From: an uncultured Prevotella sp.
GTDB lineage: Bacteria > Bacteroidota > Bacteroidia > Bacteroidales > Bacteroidaceae
Direction: 5' to 3'
Assembly: GCA_900544825.1 (NCBI GenBank)
Contig: UQWP01000077.1
Coordinates: 1-14,473, forward strand
Length of the DNA: 14,473 nt
Shown: one piece after another, positions 7,086 through 14,450 of the stretch
Numbering within the stretch: position 1 is the stretch's first letter
How the letters are laid out: each line of letters begins with the position of its first letter
Notes under the pieces: generated by a model
What the model saw: only the letters and a program-made list of their open reading frames with translations
Told to the model about the DNA's origin: nothing
The model's database searches: none
Position numbers and translations under genes: made by a program

Positions 7086-8261
7086 ATGAGAGTAAATTTA
7101 TCGACTTTTTGTGAGATTCACACCCCAATTTATGTTTTGGAGGAGGAGAGACTGAGACGCAACCTGAGTCTTATCAAAAGTGTGGCAGAACGTGCCGATG
7201 TGGAGATTATTCTTGCCTTCAAGGCTTATGCCCTGTGGAAGACTTTTCCGATTTTCAGAGAGTACATTCATTCTACTACGGCGAGTTCTTTGAGTGAGGC
7301 GAAACTGGCTTTCGAGAAGTTTGGAAGTCCGGCGCATACATTTTCGCCGGCTTATACGGATTATGAGATTGATGAGATAGCCCGCTGCTCGAGTCATCTT
7401 TCGTTCAACTCGCTTTCTCAGTATGAGCGTTATCATGAGCGTGCCCGATTGGCAAATCCGGAAATCAAGTACGGATTGAGAGTGAATCCTGAATATTCTG
7501 AGGTGGAAACCTTATTGTATAATCCATGTGCTCCGGGAACCAGATTTGGCGTATCGGCAGATAAGTTGCCGGAAACCTTGCCTTCCGACATAGAGGGATT
7601 CCATTGTCATTGCCATTGCGAGAGTGGGGCGGATGTCTTCGAACGCACATTGGCACATATCGAGGAAAAGTTTGCTAAATGGTTTCCGCAGTTGAAGTGG
7701 ATTAACTTTGGAGGTGGTCACTTGATGACTCGCAAGGATTATGATGTTTTACACCTTATTAATATATTAAAGGGATTTCATGCCCGTTATCCTCATCTGA
7801 AGGTTATCCTGGAGCCTGGTAGTGCCTTTGGATGGCAAACTGGTCCGTTGGTAACCCAGGTAGTAGATGTGGTAGAAGATAAAGGTATCAAGACTGCGAT
7901 TATCAACGCCAGTTTTACCTGCCACATGCCAGATTGCCTCGAAATGCCATATATGCCGGCAGTGAGAAATGCCGAAACTTTGGAAGTTGAAGACCCGATG
8001 AAGGCTCCGGAGGGCGAACATATATATAGAATAGGTGGCAATAGTTGCCTGAGTGGTGACTTCATGGGGTACTGGAAATTCGAACATGAGCTGGAAATTG
8101 GCGAAAATGTCATCTTTGAAGACATGCTCCACTACACCACAGTGAAGACAAATACCTTTAATGGCATCACTCATCCGGCTATCGGAATCGTACATTTGGA
8201 CGGAAATTTGGAAATTTTGCGCGAATTTGGATATGAGGACTATCGCGACAGAATGGATTGA
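7086..8261 (+). CDS. nspC: Carboxynorspermidine decarboxylase
   Basis: This 391-residue PLP enzyme of the alanine racemase/ornithine decarboxylase fold removes the carboxyl group from carboxynorspermidine or carboxyspermidine. It is the last step of the S-adenosylmethionine-independent route to norspermidine or spermidine. The start at 7086 gives TPIYVLEEERLRRNL, the usual N-terminus; a longer in-frame reading would run into the promoter. The PLP lysine is Lys46 in ILAFKAYALWK. Further family features are SLSEAKLAFE (69-78), the FHCHCHCES segment at 172-180, the glycine loop NFGGGHLMT (207-215), the phosphate-binding EPGSAFGWQTG from 243, and the active-site cysteine Cys321 in GGNSCLSGD. The usual partner, carboxy(nor)spermidine dehydrogenase, is not in the window, so it must be elsewhere. 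A strong hairpin terminator follows, making this a single-gene transcript. Confidence 0.93.
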   Translation: MRVNLSTFCEIHTPIYVLEEERLRRNLSLIKSVAERADVEIILAFKAYALWKTFPIFREYIHSTTASSLSEAKLAFEKFGSPAHTFSPAYTDYEIDEIARCSSHLSFNSLSQYERYHERARLANPEIKYGLRVNPEYSEVETLLYNPCAPGTRFGVSADKLPETLPSDIEGFHCHCHCESGADVFERTLAHIEEKFAKWFPQLKWINFGGGHLMTRKDYDVLHLINILKGFHARYPHLKVILEPGSAFGWQTGPLVTQVVDVVEDKGIKTAIINASFTCHMPDCLEMPYMPAVRNAETLEVEDPMKAPEGEHIYRIGGNSCLSGDFMGYWKFEHELEIGENVIFEDMLHYTTVKTNTFNGITHPAIGIVHLDGNLEILREFGYEDYRDRMD

Positions 8262-8321
8262 TGACTGGTTATTTGATGAAGTTTGTCCCTAAAATGGACG
8301 AATCATGCTTGAAATACGCCT

Positions 8322-8368
8322 AAAAATGCACGTTTTTCCTCTAAAATGAAGAAAAATGTGCATTTTTT
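8322..8368 (+). terminator. Terminator of nspC (long hairpin)
   Basis: A 16-bp stem (AAAAATGCACGTTTTT at 8322-8337 with AAAAATGTGCATTTTT at 8352-8367, one G-T wobble) has a 14-nt loop and ends in a T run. It is 60 nt past the nspC stop. Because A runs precede it, it could also stop minus-strand transcripts. Confidence 0.85.
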
Positions 8369-8387
8369 ATAAAAAAACGCTGAAAAA

Positions 8388-8419
8388 TTTGGTGGGTTCA
8401 AAAAAATGTAGTACTTTTG
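8388..8419 (+). promoter_or_regulatory. Promoter of the tRNA-Gly/tRNA-Leu unit
   Basis: TTTG at 8388-8391 and TACTTTTG at 8412-8419 match the -33 and -7 elements with a 20-nt spacer, among the best promoter matches in the window. Transcription would begin near 8426, leaving a leader of about 37 nt before the first tRNA that contains short self-complementary bits (AGGA/TCCT, CCTA/TAGG). Confidence 0.82.
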
Positions 8420-8462
8420 CACTCGCATTCAGAGGAACGCTCCTATGAAAGTTAGGAAATAA

Positions 8463-8538
8463 GCGGAAATAGCTCAGTTGGTAGAGCACAACCTTGCCAA
8501 GGTTGGGGTCGCGGGTCCGAGTCCCGTTTTCCGCTCCA
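8463..8538 (+). tRNA. tRNA-Gly (GCC)
   Basis: The cloverleaf is complete. The acceptor stem is GCGGAAA/TTTCCGC, the D arm is GCTC...GAGC, and the anticodon stem CAACC/GGTTG encloses loop TTGCCAA with anticodon GCC. The T stem GCGGG/CCCGT follows, then discriminator T (8535) and an encoded CCA (8536-8538). One oddity: the T-loop reads TCCGAGT, so position 55 is C where nearly all tRNAs have U (pseudouridine). The 49-65 pair is a G-T wobble. Without the CCA the gene ends at 8535. Confidence 0.96.
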
Positions 8539-8555
8539 ACTCTAACGTTTACCAT

Positions 8556-8641
8556 GCCGCAATGGTGGAATTGGTAGACACGAGGGACTTAAAATCCCTT
8601 GGCCAGTAATGGCTGTGCGGGTTCGAGTCCCGCTCGCGGCA
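8556..8641 (+). tRNA. tRNA-Leu (UAA)
   Basis: This is a class II tRNA of 86 nt with a long variable arm. The anticodon stem AGGGA/TCCCT encloses loop CTTAAAA, anticodon TAA. The T arm GCGGG-TTCGAGT-CCCGC is normal. The acceptor stem GCCGCAA/TCGCGGC has one A-C mismatch at position 6-67. The CCA end is not encoded, unlike in the tRNA-Gly 17 nt upstream, so it must be added by the CCA-adding enzyme. The two tRNAs are co-transcribed. Confidence 0.95.
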
Positions 8642-8663
8642 CTCCTCCCTTAAAATTTTTCTT

Positions 8664-9671
8664 ATGAAAAAATTTGCATACATCATATTTCTTATTTCAT
8701 CGATTTTACTAACATCATGTGGTGTCAGTAGTGGTCACTTTAAACTTGAGGGCAAATTTTTAAATATGAATCAAGGTGAATTTTATGTTTATAGCACAGA
8801 TGGCGGCATGGAAGGCGTGGATACCATCAAAGTTGTAGGCGGTAGATTCACATACGAAATGCCCTGCCATGACGATTGCACGCTGATGATCGTTTTCCCG
8901 AATTTCTCTGAGCAACCTATCTTCGCAGAATCAGGAGAATCTGTGGAGCTGAAAGGCGATGCTTCCCACTTGAAGGAAATGGAGGTAAAGGGTACCAAAA
9001 ACAATGAATTGATGACCAAATTCCGCAAATCAATTCTTGGCAATACTCCTCCACAGGAAAAGAAACAGGCAGAACTCTTCATCGAAGACAACGCAAAGTC
9101 GGTAGTAAGTCTCTTTCTCATCAAGAAATACTTCATTGCCACCCCTCAACCAGATTATAAGAAAGCCCTCTCTCTCCTTACTCTGTTGGAGAAAGAACAG
9201 CCAAAGAATATTCAGGTAGGTAAACTGAAGCAGCAGATTTCTGCCATGAAAGATGCAGGTATTGGTGCCAAATTACCAACTTTCACTTCATACGACACCA
9301 AGGGAAAACTCATCTCCAGCACAGACCTGATCAGTTCACCTGTTGCTGTTATCTATACCTGGGCTACATTCAATTATGATAGTCAGGACATACAGAGAGA
9401 GTTGAAGAAGCGCCAGCGCTCGTCACAAGGTAAACTCAAGCTGATGGGCTTCTGCCTAGATGCAAGCAAGAGCAACTGCGAGGAGAACATGAAGCGCGAC
9501 TCTATCAACTGGGCTGTAGTATGCAATGGAGAAATGCTGGAAGACAAGACGTTGAAGAAGTTGGGACTCACTTCGATGCCCGACAACATCATACTTCAAA
9601 ATGGAAAAATAACAGCCCGAGGCCTTAACAAGCAAGATCTATACAATAAACTAGACCAACTGCTGAAATAA
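8664..9671 (+). CDS. DUF4369 lipoprotein with thioredoxin-like domain lacking CxxC
   Basis: This 335-residue protein begins with a lipoprotein signal whose lipobox LLTSC makes Cys19 the lipidated residue, so the mature protein should be anchored in an envelope membrane facing the periplasm. Residues of about 25-115 (FKLEGKFLNMNQGEFYVYS...) resemble the Bacteroidetes DUF4369 domain, an N-terminal beta domain often fused to TlpA/AhpC-type thioredoxin folds. A helical linker follows, then a thioredoxin-like C-terminal domain from about 200 (GAKLPTFTSYDTKGK, VAVIYTWATFNYDS, and the cis-proline region SMPDNIIL). The redox motif normally written W-C-x-x-C is replaced by Phe236-Asn237-Tyr238-Asp239-Ser240, so disulfide chemistry is not expected. 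The gene starts 22 nt after tRNA-Leu without a visible promoter, and comM follows 33 nt after its stop, which suggests readthrough from the tRNA promoter through both genes. Confidence 0.85.
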   Translation: MKKFAYIIFLISSILLTSCGVSSGHFKLEGKFLNMNQGEFYVYSTDGGMEGVDTIKVVGGRFTYEMPCHDDCTLMIVFPNFSEQPIFAESGESVELKGDASHLKEMEVKGTKNNELMTKFRKSILGNTPPQEKKQAELFIEDNAKSVVSLFLIKKYFIATPQPDYKKALSLLTLLEKEQPKNIQVGKLKQQISAMKDAGIGAKLPTFTSYDTKGKLISSTDLISSPVAVIYTWATFNYDSQDIQRELKKRQRSSQGKLKLMGFCLDASKSNCEENMKRDSINWAVVCNGEMLEDKTLKKLGLTSMPDNIILQNGKITARGLNKQDLYNKLDQLLK

Positions 9672-9704
9672 TACCGCGAGCTCTAACCTTCTAAAAAAGA
9701 GCTT

Positions 9705-11255
9705 ATGTTAGTAAAAACCTATTGCGCAGCAGTCAACGGACTGGAAGTCACGACTGTAACTGTAGAAGTCAGCCTCAACACAGGCGTCATGTATCACCTT
9801 ACGGGCTTAGGCGACGAGGCGGTCAGGGAAAGCCGTGACCGCATCGCAGCAGCCATGCAGTATAGCGGCTATAAATTTCCAATAGCCGACATTACCATTA
9901 ACCTGGCACCCGCCAACCTGCGCAAGGAGGGCAGCAGTTTCGACCTTCCTCTAGCCATCGGCATTTTAGGCGCCAATGGCAACATCCCCGAAGATCATCT
10001 CAAAGAATACATGATGGTGGGCGAATTGAGCCTTGACGGCACATTGCAGCCTATCAAGGGAGCCCTGCCTATCGCCATCAGGGCAAGGTCTGAACATTAT
10101 AAAGGTCTGATTGTACCAGAACAGAACGCCCGGGAAGCTGCCGTTGTGAACAACCTGGAGGTTTATGGAATGAAAAACCTCTTTGATGTTATCCAGTTTC
10201 TTGGCGACAAATCATCCCCACAGCCAACCATTGTAGATACCCGTAAGGAGTTTTACGAGAACCAGGTTCATTGCGACTACGATTACGCAGACGTAAAGGG
10301 TCAGGAAAACGTGAAGCGTGCCTTGGAGGTAGCTGCAGCCGGCGGTCACAATCTGATTATGGTAGGGCCTCCCGGCTCGGGAAAATCCATGATGGCAAAA
10401 CGACTCCCATCCATACTTCCACCCCTTACCCTCTCTGAAAGTCTGGAAACTACCCAGATACATTCTATTGCCGGAAAATTGGGCAAGAATGTATCTCTCA
10501 TAGCCCAGCGCCCTTTCAGAGCGCCTCACCATACCATCTCGCAAGTAGCATTGGTAGGTGGAGGAACTTCTCCACAACCCGGCGAAATATCTCTCGCCCA
10601 TAATGGCGTGCTCTTCTGTGACGAATTGCCAGAGTTCAACAAAACCACCTTGGAAGTTTTGCGCCAGCCTCTGGAAGACCGCCACATCAACATCAGTAGA
10701 GCCAAATACACCATCGCTTACCCTTGCTCATTCATGTTTGTAGCAAGCATGAACCCATGTCCTTGCGGTTACTATGGCGATCCTACGCATCATTGTGTCT
10801 GCACCCCGGGACAGATACAACGCTATATGAACAAGATTTCCGGTCCGCTACTCGACCGTATCGATATCCAGTGCGAAATCAGTCCAGTACCTTTTAAGGA
10901 CATCTCTAAAGCTGCACCTGGCGAGCCAAGTGCCAGAATCAGGGAAAGAGTAATCAGAGCCCGAGAGATTCAGGCAGAAAGATTCAAGGATTTCAAGGGA
11001 ATACATTGTAATGCTCAGATGACGGAACGTATGATTCACCAATTTGCGGAACCAACAGAGGAAGGAATCAATCTCCTCAGAATGGCAATGGAGAAACTAT
11101 CCCTTTCTGCACGTGCCTACAATCGTATCTTAAAAGTTGCCCGAACCATTGCCGACCTTGCCGGAAGTCAGCAGGTAGAGCCTCAACACCTGGCAGAAGC
11201 TATCGGATATCGGACACTGGATAGAGGAGATTGGGCAGAAAGAGGACACTTCTAA
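9705..11255 (+). CDS. comM: YifB/ComM family Mg-chelatase-like AAA+ ATPase
   Basis: This 516-residue protein has the full YifB/ComM layout and near-typical length. An N-terminal Lon-protease-like fold (residues about 1-170) carries ADITINLAPANLRKEGSSFDLPLAIGIL. The AAA+ core has Walker A GPPGSGKS at 221-228, Walker B VLFCDELPEF with Asp306-Glu307, the cysteine-rich loop MNPCPCGYYGDPTHHCVC (a likely metal-binding finger) and GPLLDRIDI. The C-terminal Mg_chelatase_C part contains LSLSARAYNRILKVARTIADL. Characterised ComM proteins are hexameric helicases that promote branch migration during integration of transforming DNA; the role in Bacteroidetes is inferred from homology. The gene probably shares a transcript with the lipoprotein upstream, though a functional link is not evident. 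No convincing hairpin terminator follows. Confidence 0.94.
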   Translation: MLVKTYCAAVNGLEVTTVTVEVSLNTGVMYHLTGLGDEAVRESRDRIAAAMQYSGYKFPIADITINLAPANLRKEGSSFDLPLAIGILGANGNIPEDHLKEYMMVGELSLDGTLQPIKGALPIAIRARSEHYKGLIVPEQNAREAAVVNNLEVYGMKNLFDVIQFLGDKSSPQPTIVDTRKEFYENQVHCDYDYADVKGQENVKRALEVAAAGGHNLIMVGPPGSGKSMMAKRLPSILPPLTLSESLETTQIHSIAGKLGKNVSLIAQRPFRAPHHTISQVALVGGGTSPQPGEISLAHNGVLFCDELPEFNKTTLEVLRQPLEDRHINISRAKYTIAYPCSFMFVASMNPCPCGYYGDPTHHCVCTPGQIQRYMNKISGPLLDRIDIQCEISPVPFKDISKAAPGEPSARIRERVIRAREIQAERFKDFKGIHCNAQMTERMIHQFAEPTEEGINLLRMAMEKLSLSARAYNRILKVARTIADLAGSQQVEPQHLAEAIGYRTLDRGDWAERGHF

Positions 11256-11499
11256 GATAAATATCAGCCTGAGCACATAAGAAAATCGCCCAACAATGGG
11301 GTAATTTTTGTTGTATAGGGGGTATTCCGTATCTGGGCTTTTCAACACCTGAGCAGTTCGGCTACAAAATTACAAACATCATGGCATTTCAAGCCCACCT
11401 CTCTCTCTTCTCCCACTCAAAACTATCAAATTACACCTTATTATATATATAAAGGAGAAAAAGGACATCTAATTATTCCGCATTTCCAACATTTTTTTG
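11256..11499. other. Intergenic region between comM and metG, no gene seen
   Basis: This AT-rich stretch has stop codons in all frames and no persuasive ORF. CCTGAGCA occurs twice, 80 bp apart (11268-11275 and 11348-11355). A weak 6-bp hairpin (CAACAA at 11291-11296 with TTGTTG at 11308-11313) is the only stem found, with no T run after it. The last part is very AT-rich (TTATTATATATATAAAGG) just before the metG promoter. Confidence 0.5.
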
Positions 11500-11507
11500 T
11501 AATTTTG
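11500..11507 (+). promoter_or_regulatory. Promoter -7 box of metG
   Basis: TAATTTTG matches TAnnTTTG fully and lies 30 nt before the metG ATG at 11538. The -33 position (around 11476) has no TTTG. The in-frame TTG at 11505 that would extend metG sits inside this box, which argues for the ATG start. Confidence 0.6.
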
Positions 11508-11537
11508 CACCCAAATAACAAAAATATATTAGCTAAT

Positions 11538-13604
11538 ATGGAACAAAAGAATTTCAAACGTACCACTGTTACAGCAGCATTGCCTTACGCTAACGGTGGT
11601 GTGCATATCGGCCACCTGGCAGGTGTTTATGTGCCAGCCGATATTTACGTACGCTATCTTCGCCTTAAAAAGCAAGACGTTGTTTTCATCGGCGGTAGCG
11701 ACGAGCATGGTGTACCTGTCACCATCCGTGCCAAGAAGGAAGGCATTACCGTACAGGAAGTAGTGGATCGCTATCACAACCTCATCAAGAAGAGTTTCGA
11801 GGATTTCGGTATCTCTTTTGATATCTACAGCCGCACTACTTCTGAGGTTCACAATAAGTTTGCTTCTGATTTCTTCCGTACTCTTTACGATAAGGGCGTT
11901 CTGGAAGAGAAAGTAGAAGAGCAGTTCTGCGATGAGGTTACCGGTGAGTTCCTTACCGACCGTAACATCGTGGGTACCTGCCCTCGCTGTGGTGCAGAAG
12001 GTGCATACGGCGATCAGTGCGAGAAATGTGGTGCTACCCTCTCTCCGGAAGAGTTGATCAACCCTACCAATAAGAACAACCCAGGTCATGGCCTCGTCAA
12101 GAAGCCTACCAAGAACTGGTATCTCCCATTGGGTAAGTATCAGGATTGGTTAAAGCAGTGGATCCTGGAAGGTCACAAGGAGTGGCGTTCTAATGTTTAC
12201 GGACAGTGCAAGAGCTGGTTGGATATGGATCTTCAGCCTCGTGCAATGACCCGCGACCTGGATTGGGGTATTCCTGTTCCTGTAGAGGGAGCAGAAGGCA
12301 AGGTTCTCTATGTCTGGTTTGATGCTCCTATCGGCTACATCTCCAATACCAAGGAGCTTTGCGATGCACAGCCAGAGAAATGGGGTACATGGCAGAAGTG
12401 GTGGCAGGATCCAGAGACACGTCTCGTTCACTTCATCGGTAAGGACAACATCGTGTTCCACTGCATCATCTTCCCTACCATGCTGAAGGCTCACGGCGAC
12501 TATATCCTGCCGGATAACGTACCAGCCAATGAGTTCCTGAATCTTGAGGATGATAAGATTTCTACCTCTCGCAACTGGGCAGTATGGTTGCACGAGTATC
12601 TCGTAGATCTCCCTGGCAAGCAGGATGTCTTGCGCTATGTATTGACAGCCAACGCTCCAGAGACCAAGGACAACAACTTTACCTGGAAGGATTTCCAGGA
12701 GCGCAATAACTCTGAGTTGGTTGCCGTTTATGGTAACTTCGTAAACCGTGCACTCCAGCTCACCAAGAAGTACTGGGGCGGCGTGGTTCCTGCCTGCGGC
12801 GAATTGCAGGAGGTTGACCAGAAGGCTATCGCTGAGTTCAAGGATGTGAAGGAGAAGGTTGAGCAGTATCTCGACGTATTCAAGTTCCGTGAGGCTCAGA
12901 AGGAGGCTATGAACCTGGCACGCATCGGTAACAAGTACATCACTGAGTGCGAGCCTTGGAAGGTTTGGAAGACTGATCCTAAGCGTGTGGAGACCATCTT
13001 GAACATCTCCCTCCAGCTGGTTGCCAACCTTGCCATCGCCTTTGAGCCATTCTTGCCATTCTCTTCAGAGAAGCTCCGCAAGATGATCAATATGCCTACC
13101 TTCGAGTGGACTCAGTTGGGCAGCACAGATCTCCTCAAGCCTGGCACACAGCTTGGTGAGCCAGAATTACTCTTCGAGAAGATCGAGGATGAGGTGATTG
13201 AGAAGCAGCTCCAGAAGCTCGCTGACACCAAGAAGGCTAACGAGGAAGCTTCTTACAAGGCTGCTCCTATCAAGCCAGAGGTTAGCTTCGATGATTTCGA
13301 AAAGCTCGACATCCGCGTAGGTCACATTCTGAACTGCGAGAAGGTGAAGAAGTCTAAGAAACTCCTAAAGTTCACCATCGATGATGGCTCAGGCGTAGAG
13401 CGCACCATCTGTTCTGGTATCGCAGCATACTATGAGCCAGAGCAGCTGATCGGCAAGGATGTTCTCTTCGTTGCCAACTTTGCTCCTCGCAAGATGATGG
13501 GTATCGAGAGTCAGGGTATGATTCTCTCTGCCGTTAACTTCGATGGATCACTCAATGTTACCTCTCTCTTGGGTCAGGTTAAGCCAGGAAGCCAGGTAGG
13601 ATAA
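11538..13604 (+). CDS. metG: Methionyl-tRNA synthetase with C-terminal tRNA-binding domain
   Basis: This 688-residue class I enzyme charges tRNA-Met and initiator tRNA. The signature motifs are HIGH at residues 23-26 (PYANGGVHIGHL) and the KMSKS equivalent KISTS at 340-344. Between them is a four-cysteine zinc knuckle with Cys148, Cys151, Cys161 and Cys164 (CPRCG...CEKCG), as in the zinc-containing MetG1 type. The anticodon-binding helical region follows (about 390-550). The C-terminal domain, from about residue 585 (DDFEKLDIRVGHIL) to the end, is the Trbp111/EMAPII-like OB fold that helps dimerise the enzyme and hold tRNA. The ATG at 11538 is chosen because the upstream TTG falls inside the promoter. 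Codon use is strongly biased (AAG, GGT, CGT), as expected for a highly expressed gene. A terminator follows directly. Confidence 0.97.
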   Translation: MEQKNFKRTTVTAALPYANGGVHIGHLAGVYVPADIYVRYLRLKKQDVVFIGGSDEHGVPVTIRAKKEGITVQEVVDRYHNLIKKSFEDFGISFDIYSRTTSEVHNKFASDFFRTLYDKGVLEEKVEEQFCDEVTGEFLTDRNIVGTCPRCGAEGAYGDQCEKCGATLSPEELINPTNKNNPGHGLVKKPTKNWYLPLGKYQDWLKQWILEGHKEWRSNVYGQCKSWLDMDLQPRAMTRDLDWGIPVPVEGAEGKVLYVWFDAPIGYISNTKELCDAQPEKWGTWQKWWQDPETRLVHFIGKDNIVFHCIIFPTMLKAHGDYILPDNVPANEFLNLEDDKISTSRNWAVWLHEYLVDLPGKQDVLRYVLTANAPETKDNNFTWKDFQERNNSELVAVYGNFVNRALQLTKKYWGGVVPACGELQEVDQKAIAEFKDVKEKVEQYLDVFKFREAQKEAMNLARIGNKYITECEPWKVWKTDPKRVETILNISLQLVANLAIAFEPFLPFSSEKLRKMINMPTFEWTQLGSTDLLKPGTQLGEPELLFEKIEDEVIEKQLQKLADTKKANEEASYKAAPIKPEVSFDDFEKLDIRVGHILNCEKVKKSKKLLKFTIDDGSGVERTICSGIAAYYEPEQLIGKDVLFVANFAPRKMMGIESQGMILSAVNFDGSLNVTSLLGQVKPGSQVG

Positions 13605-13613
13605 TCGTTTCGA

Positions 13614-13660
13614 AAAAAGCTCTATATCTTCAACACTGAGGATATAGAGCTTTTTCTTTT
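13614..13660. terminator. Bidirectional terminator between metG and the outer-membrane protein
   Basis: A 15-bp stem (AAAAAGCTCTATATC at 13614-13628 with GATATAGAGCTTTTT at 13641-13655) has a T-rich tail on both strands. It is 9 nt past the metG stop and 30 nt past the stop of the convergent minus-strand gene, so it can serve both. Confidence 0.92.
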
Positions 13661-13690
13661 AATCTAAAGGAGCGCAGATAATATAATCTA

Positions 13691-14422
13691 CTAAAGCGCA
13701 AATCGATAGCCTACCGTAAAGGTGAATAACTTATTCTTGGAATCTCCGGCATCATCCTTATTTACCTTGGTCAAGCCGATATGATAGCGAGCATCCAGAA
13801 TCACATTCATATACTCATACGATAAACCTACAGGAATAGATACATTCACCTTCTTGGCTGCGTATGTACTTTCCACATCCCGGCTTTCCTTGTAAAGAGT
13901 AGAACCCGTCTTATTATCCTTCTCCAAGTCAGTTTCTTCCGACAGCATCTTGCCATCTCCACACAAGAAACCCACCTGTGCACCAGCCATAATGGTAAAC
14001 TGAGGCGCCACGTATGCCTTCAGCATCAAAGGCACCTGAACATAGTCAAGATTCAGATGATGATCCTTCACACCCGTATATTTCTTGATTCCATTATTAC
14101 CCGTATCCCCATTCACCGCTATCTCATAATCACCCCAGCGGGCACCCTGACGGGCATAATAAGCACCCAGAGAAACACCCAGGTAGTCTGTGGCACGATA
14201 CTCCACATCGAGTCCACCCGAGAATCCCGCCTGACTCTTGGATTTCACCTCCCTGTTGTTTTCCGTCGCCAGATAGATGGAATTATCACTCAGATTGGCA
14301 ATAGTCACACCTACACGGGGAATCATAGAAAATCTACCCACACGATTCTCCACACCTTGTGCCATTGCTCCCATAGCAGAAAGCAACAGCAGCATCATAA
14401 TTGCAATATTCTTTTTCATCAT
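13691..14422 (-). CDS. Porin-family outer-membrane beta-barrel protein
   Basis: This 243-residue exported protein has a clear signal peptide (MMKKNIAIMMLLLLSAMGAMA, cleavage likely after residue 21, before QGVENR). The mature part alternates amphipathic beta strands with polar turns, typical of the small 8-strand barrels grouped as OMP_b-brl_2/PorT-like. Examples are RFSMIPRVGVTIANL, AGFSGGLDVEYRATDYLGVSLGAYYARQG, VQVPLMLKAYVAPQFTIMAGAQVGFL, VNVSIPVGLSYEYMNVILDARYHIGL and the final LFTFTVGYRFAL. This family is common and poorly characterised in Bacteroidetes; no substrate or partner can be inferred. Two adjacent ATGs (14422 and 14419) are equally plausible starts. No TAnnTTTG box for this strand lies within the 51 nt upstream that the window shows, so its promoter may be outside or divergent from the standard form. 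Confidence 0.85.
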   Translation of the reverse strand: MMKKNIAIMMLLLLSAMGAMAQGVENRVGRFSMIPRVGVTIANLSDNSIYLATENNREVKSKSQAGFSGGLDVEYRATDYLGVSLGAYYARQGARWGDYEIAVNGDTGNNGIKKYTGVKDHHLNLDYVQVPLMLKAYVAPQFTIMAGAQVGFLCGDGKMLSEETDLEKDNKTGSTLYKESRDVESTYAAKKVNVSIPVGLSYEYMNVILDARYHIGLTKVNKDDAGDSKNKLFTFTVGYRFAL

Positions 14423-14442
14423 TGTATATTGTTTTTTTTTAT

Positions 14443-14450
14443 TATCTTTG
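14443..14450 (+). promoter_or_regulatory. Promoter -7 box for a plus-strand gene beyond the window
   Basis: TATCTTTG matches the -7 consensus on the plus strand, with ATTG at 14421-14424 (18-nt spacer) as a partial -33. The box is only 23 bases from the window end, so the driven gene, divergent from the outer-membrane protein, is not seen. Confidence 0.45.

Noticed and set aside
8281..8345. Recurring CCTAAAATG-like motifs after nspC, considered as a repeat array
   Set aside because: The three occurrences differ in spacing and flanks and are partly explained by the terminator hairpin; too short to support an array.
11505..11537. Upstream TTG start for metG
   Set aside because: The TTG overlaps the -7 promoter box and the conserved N-terminus begins at the ATG at 11538.
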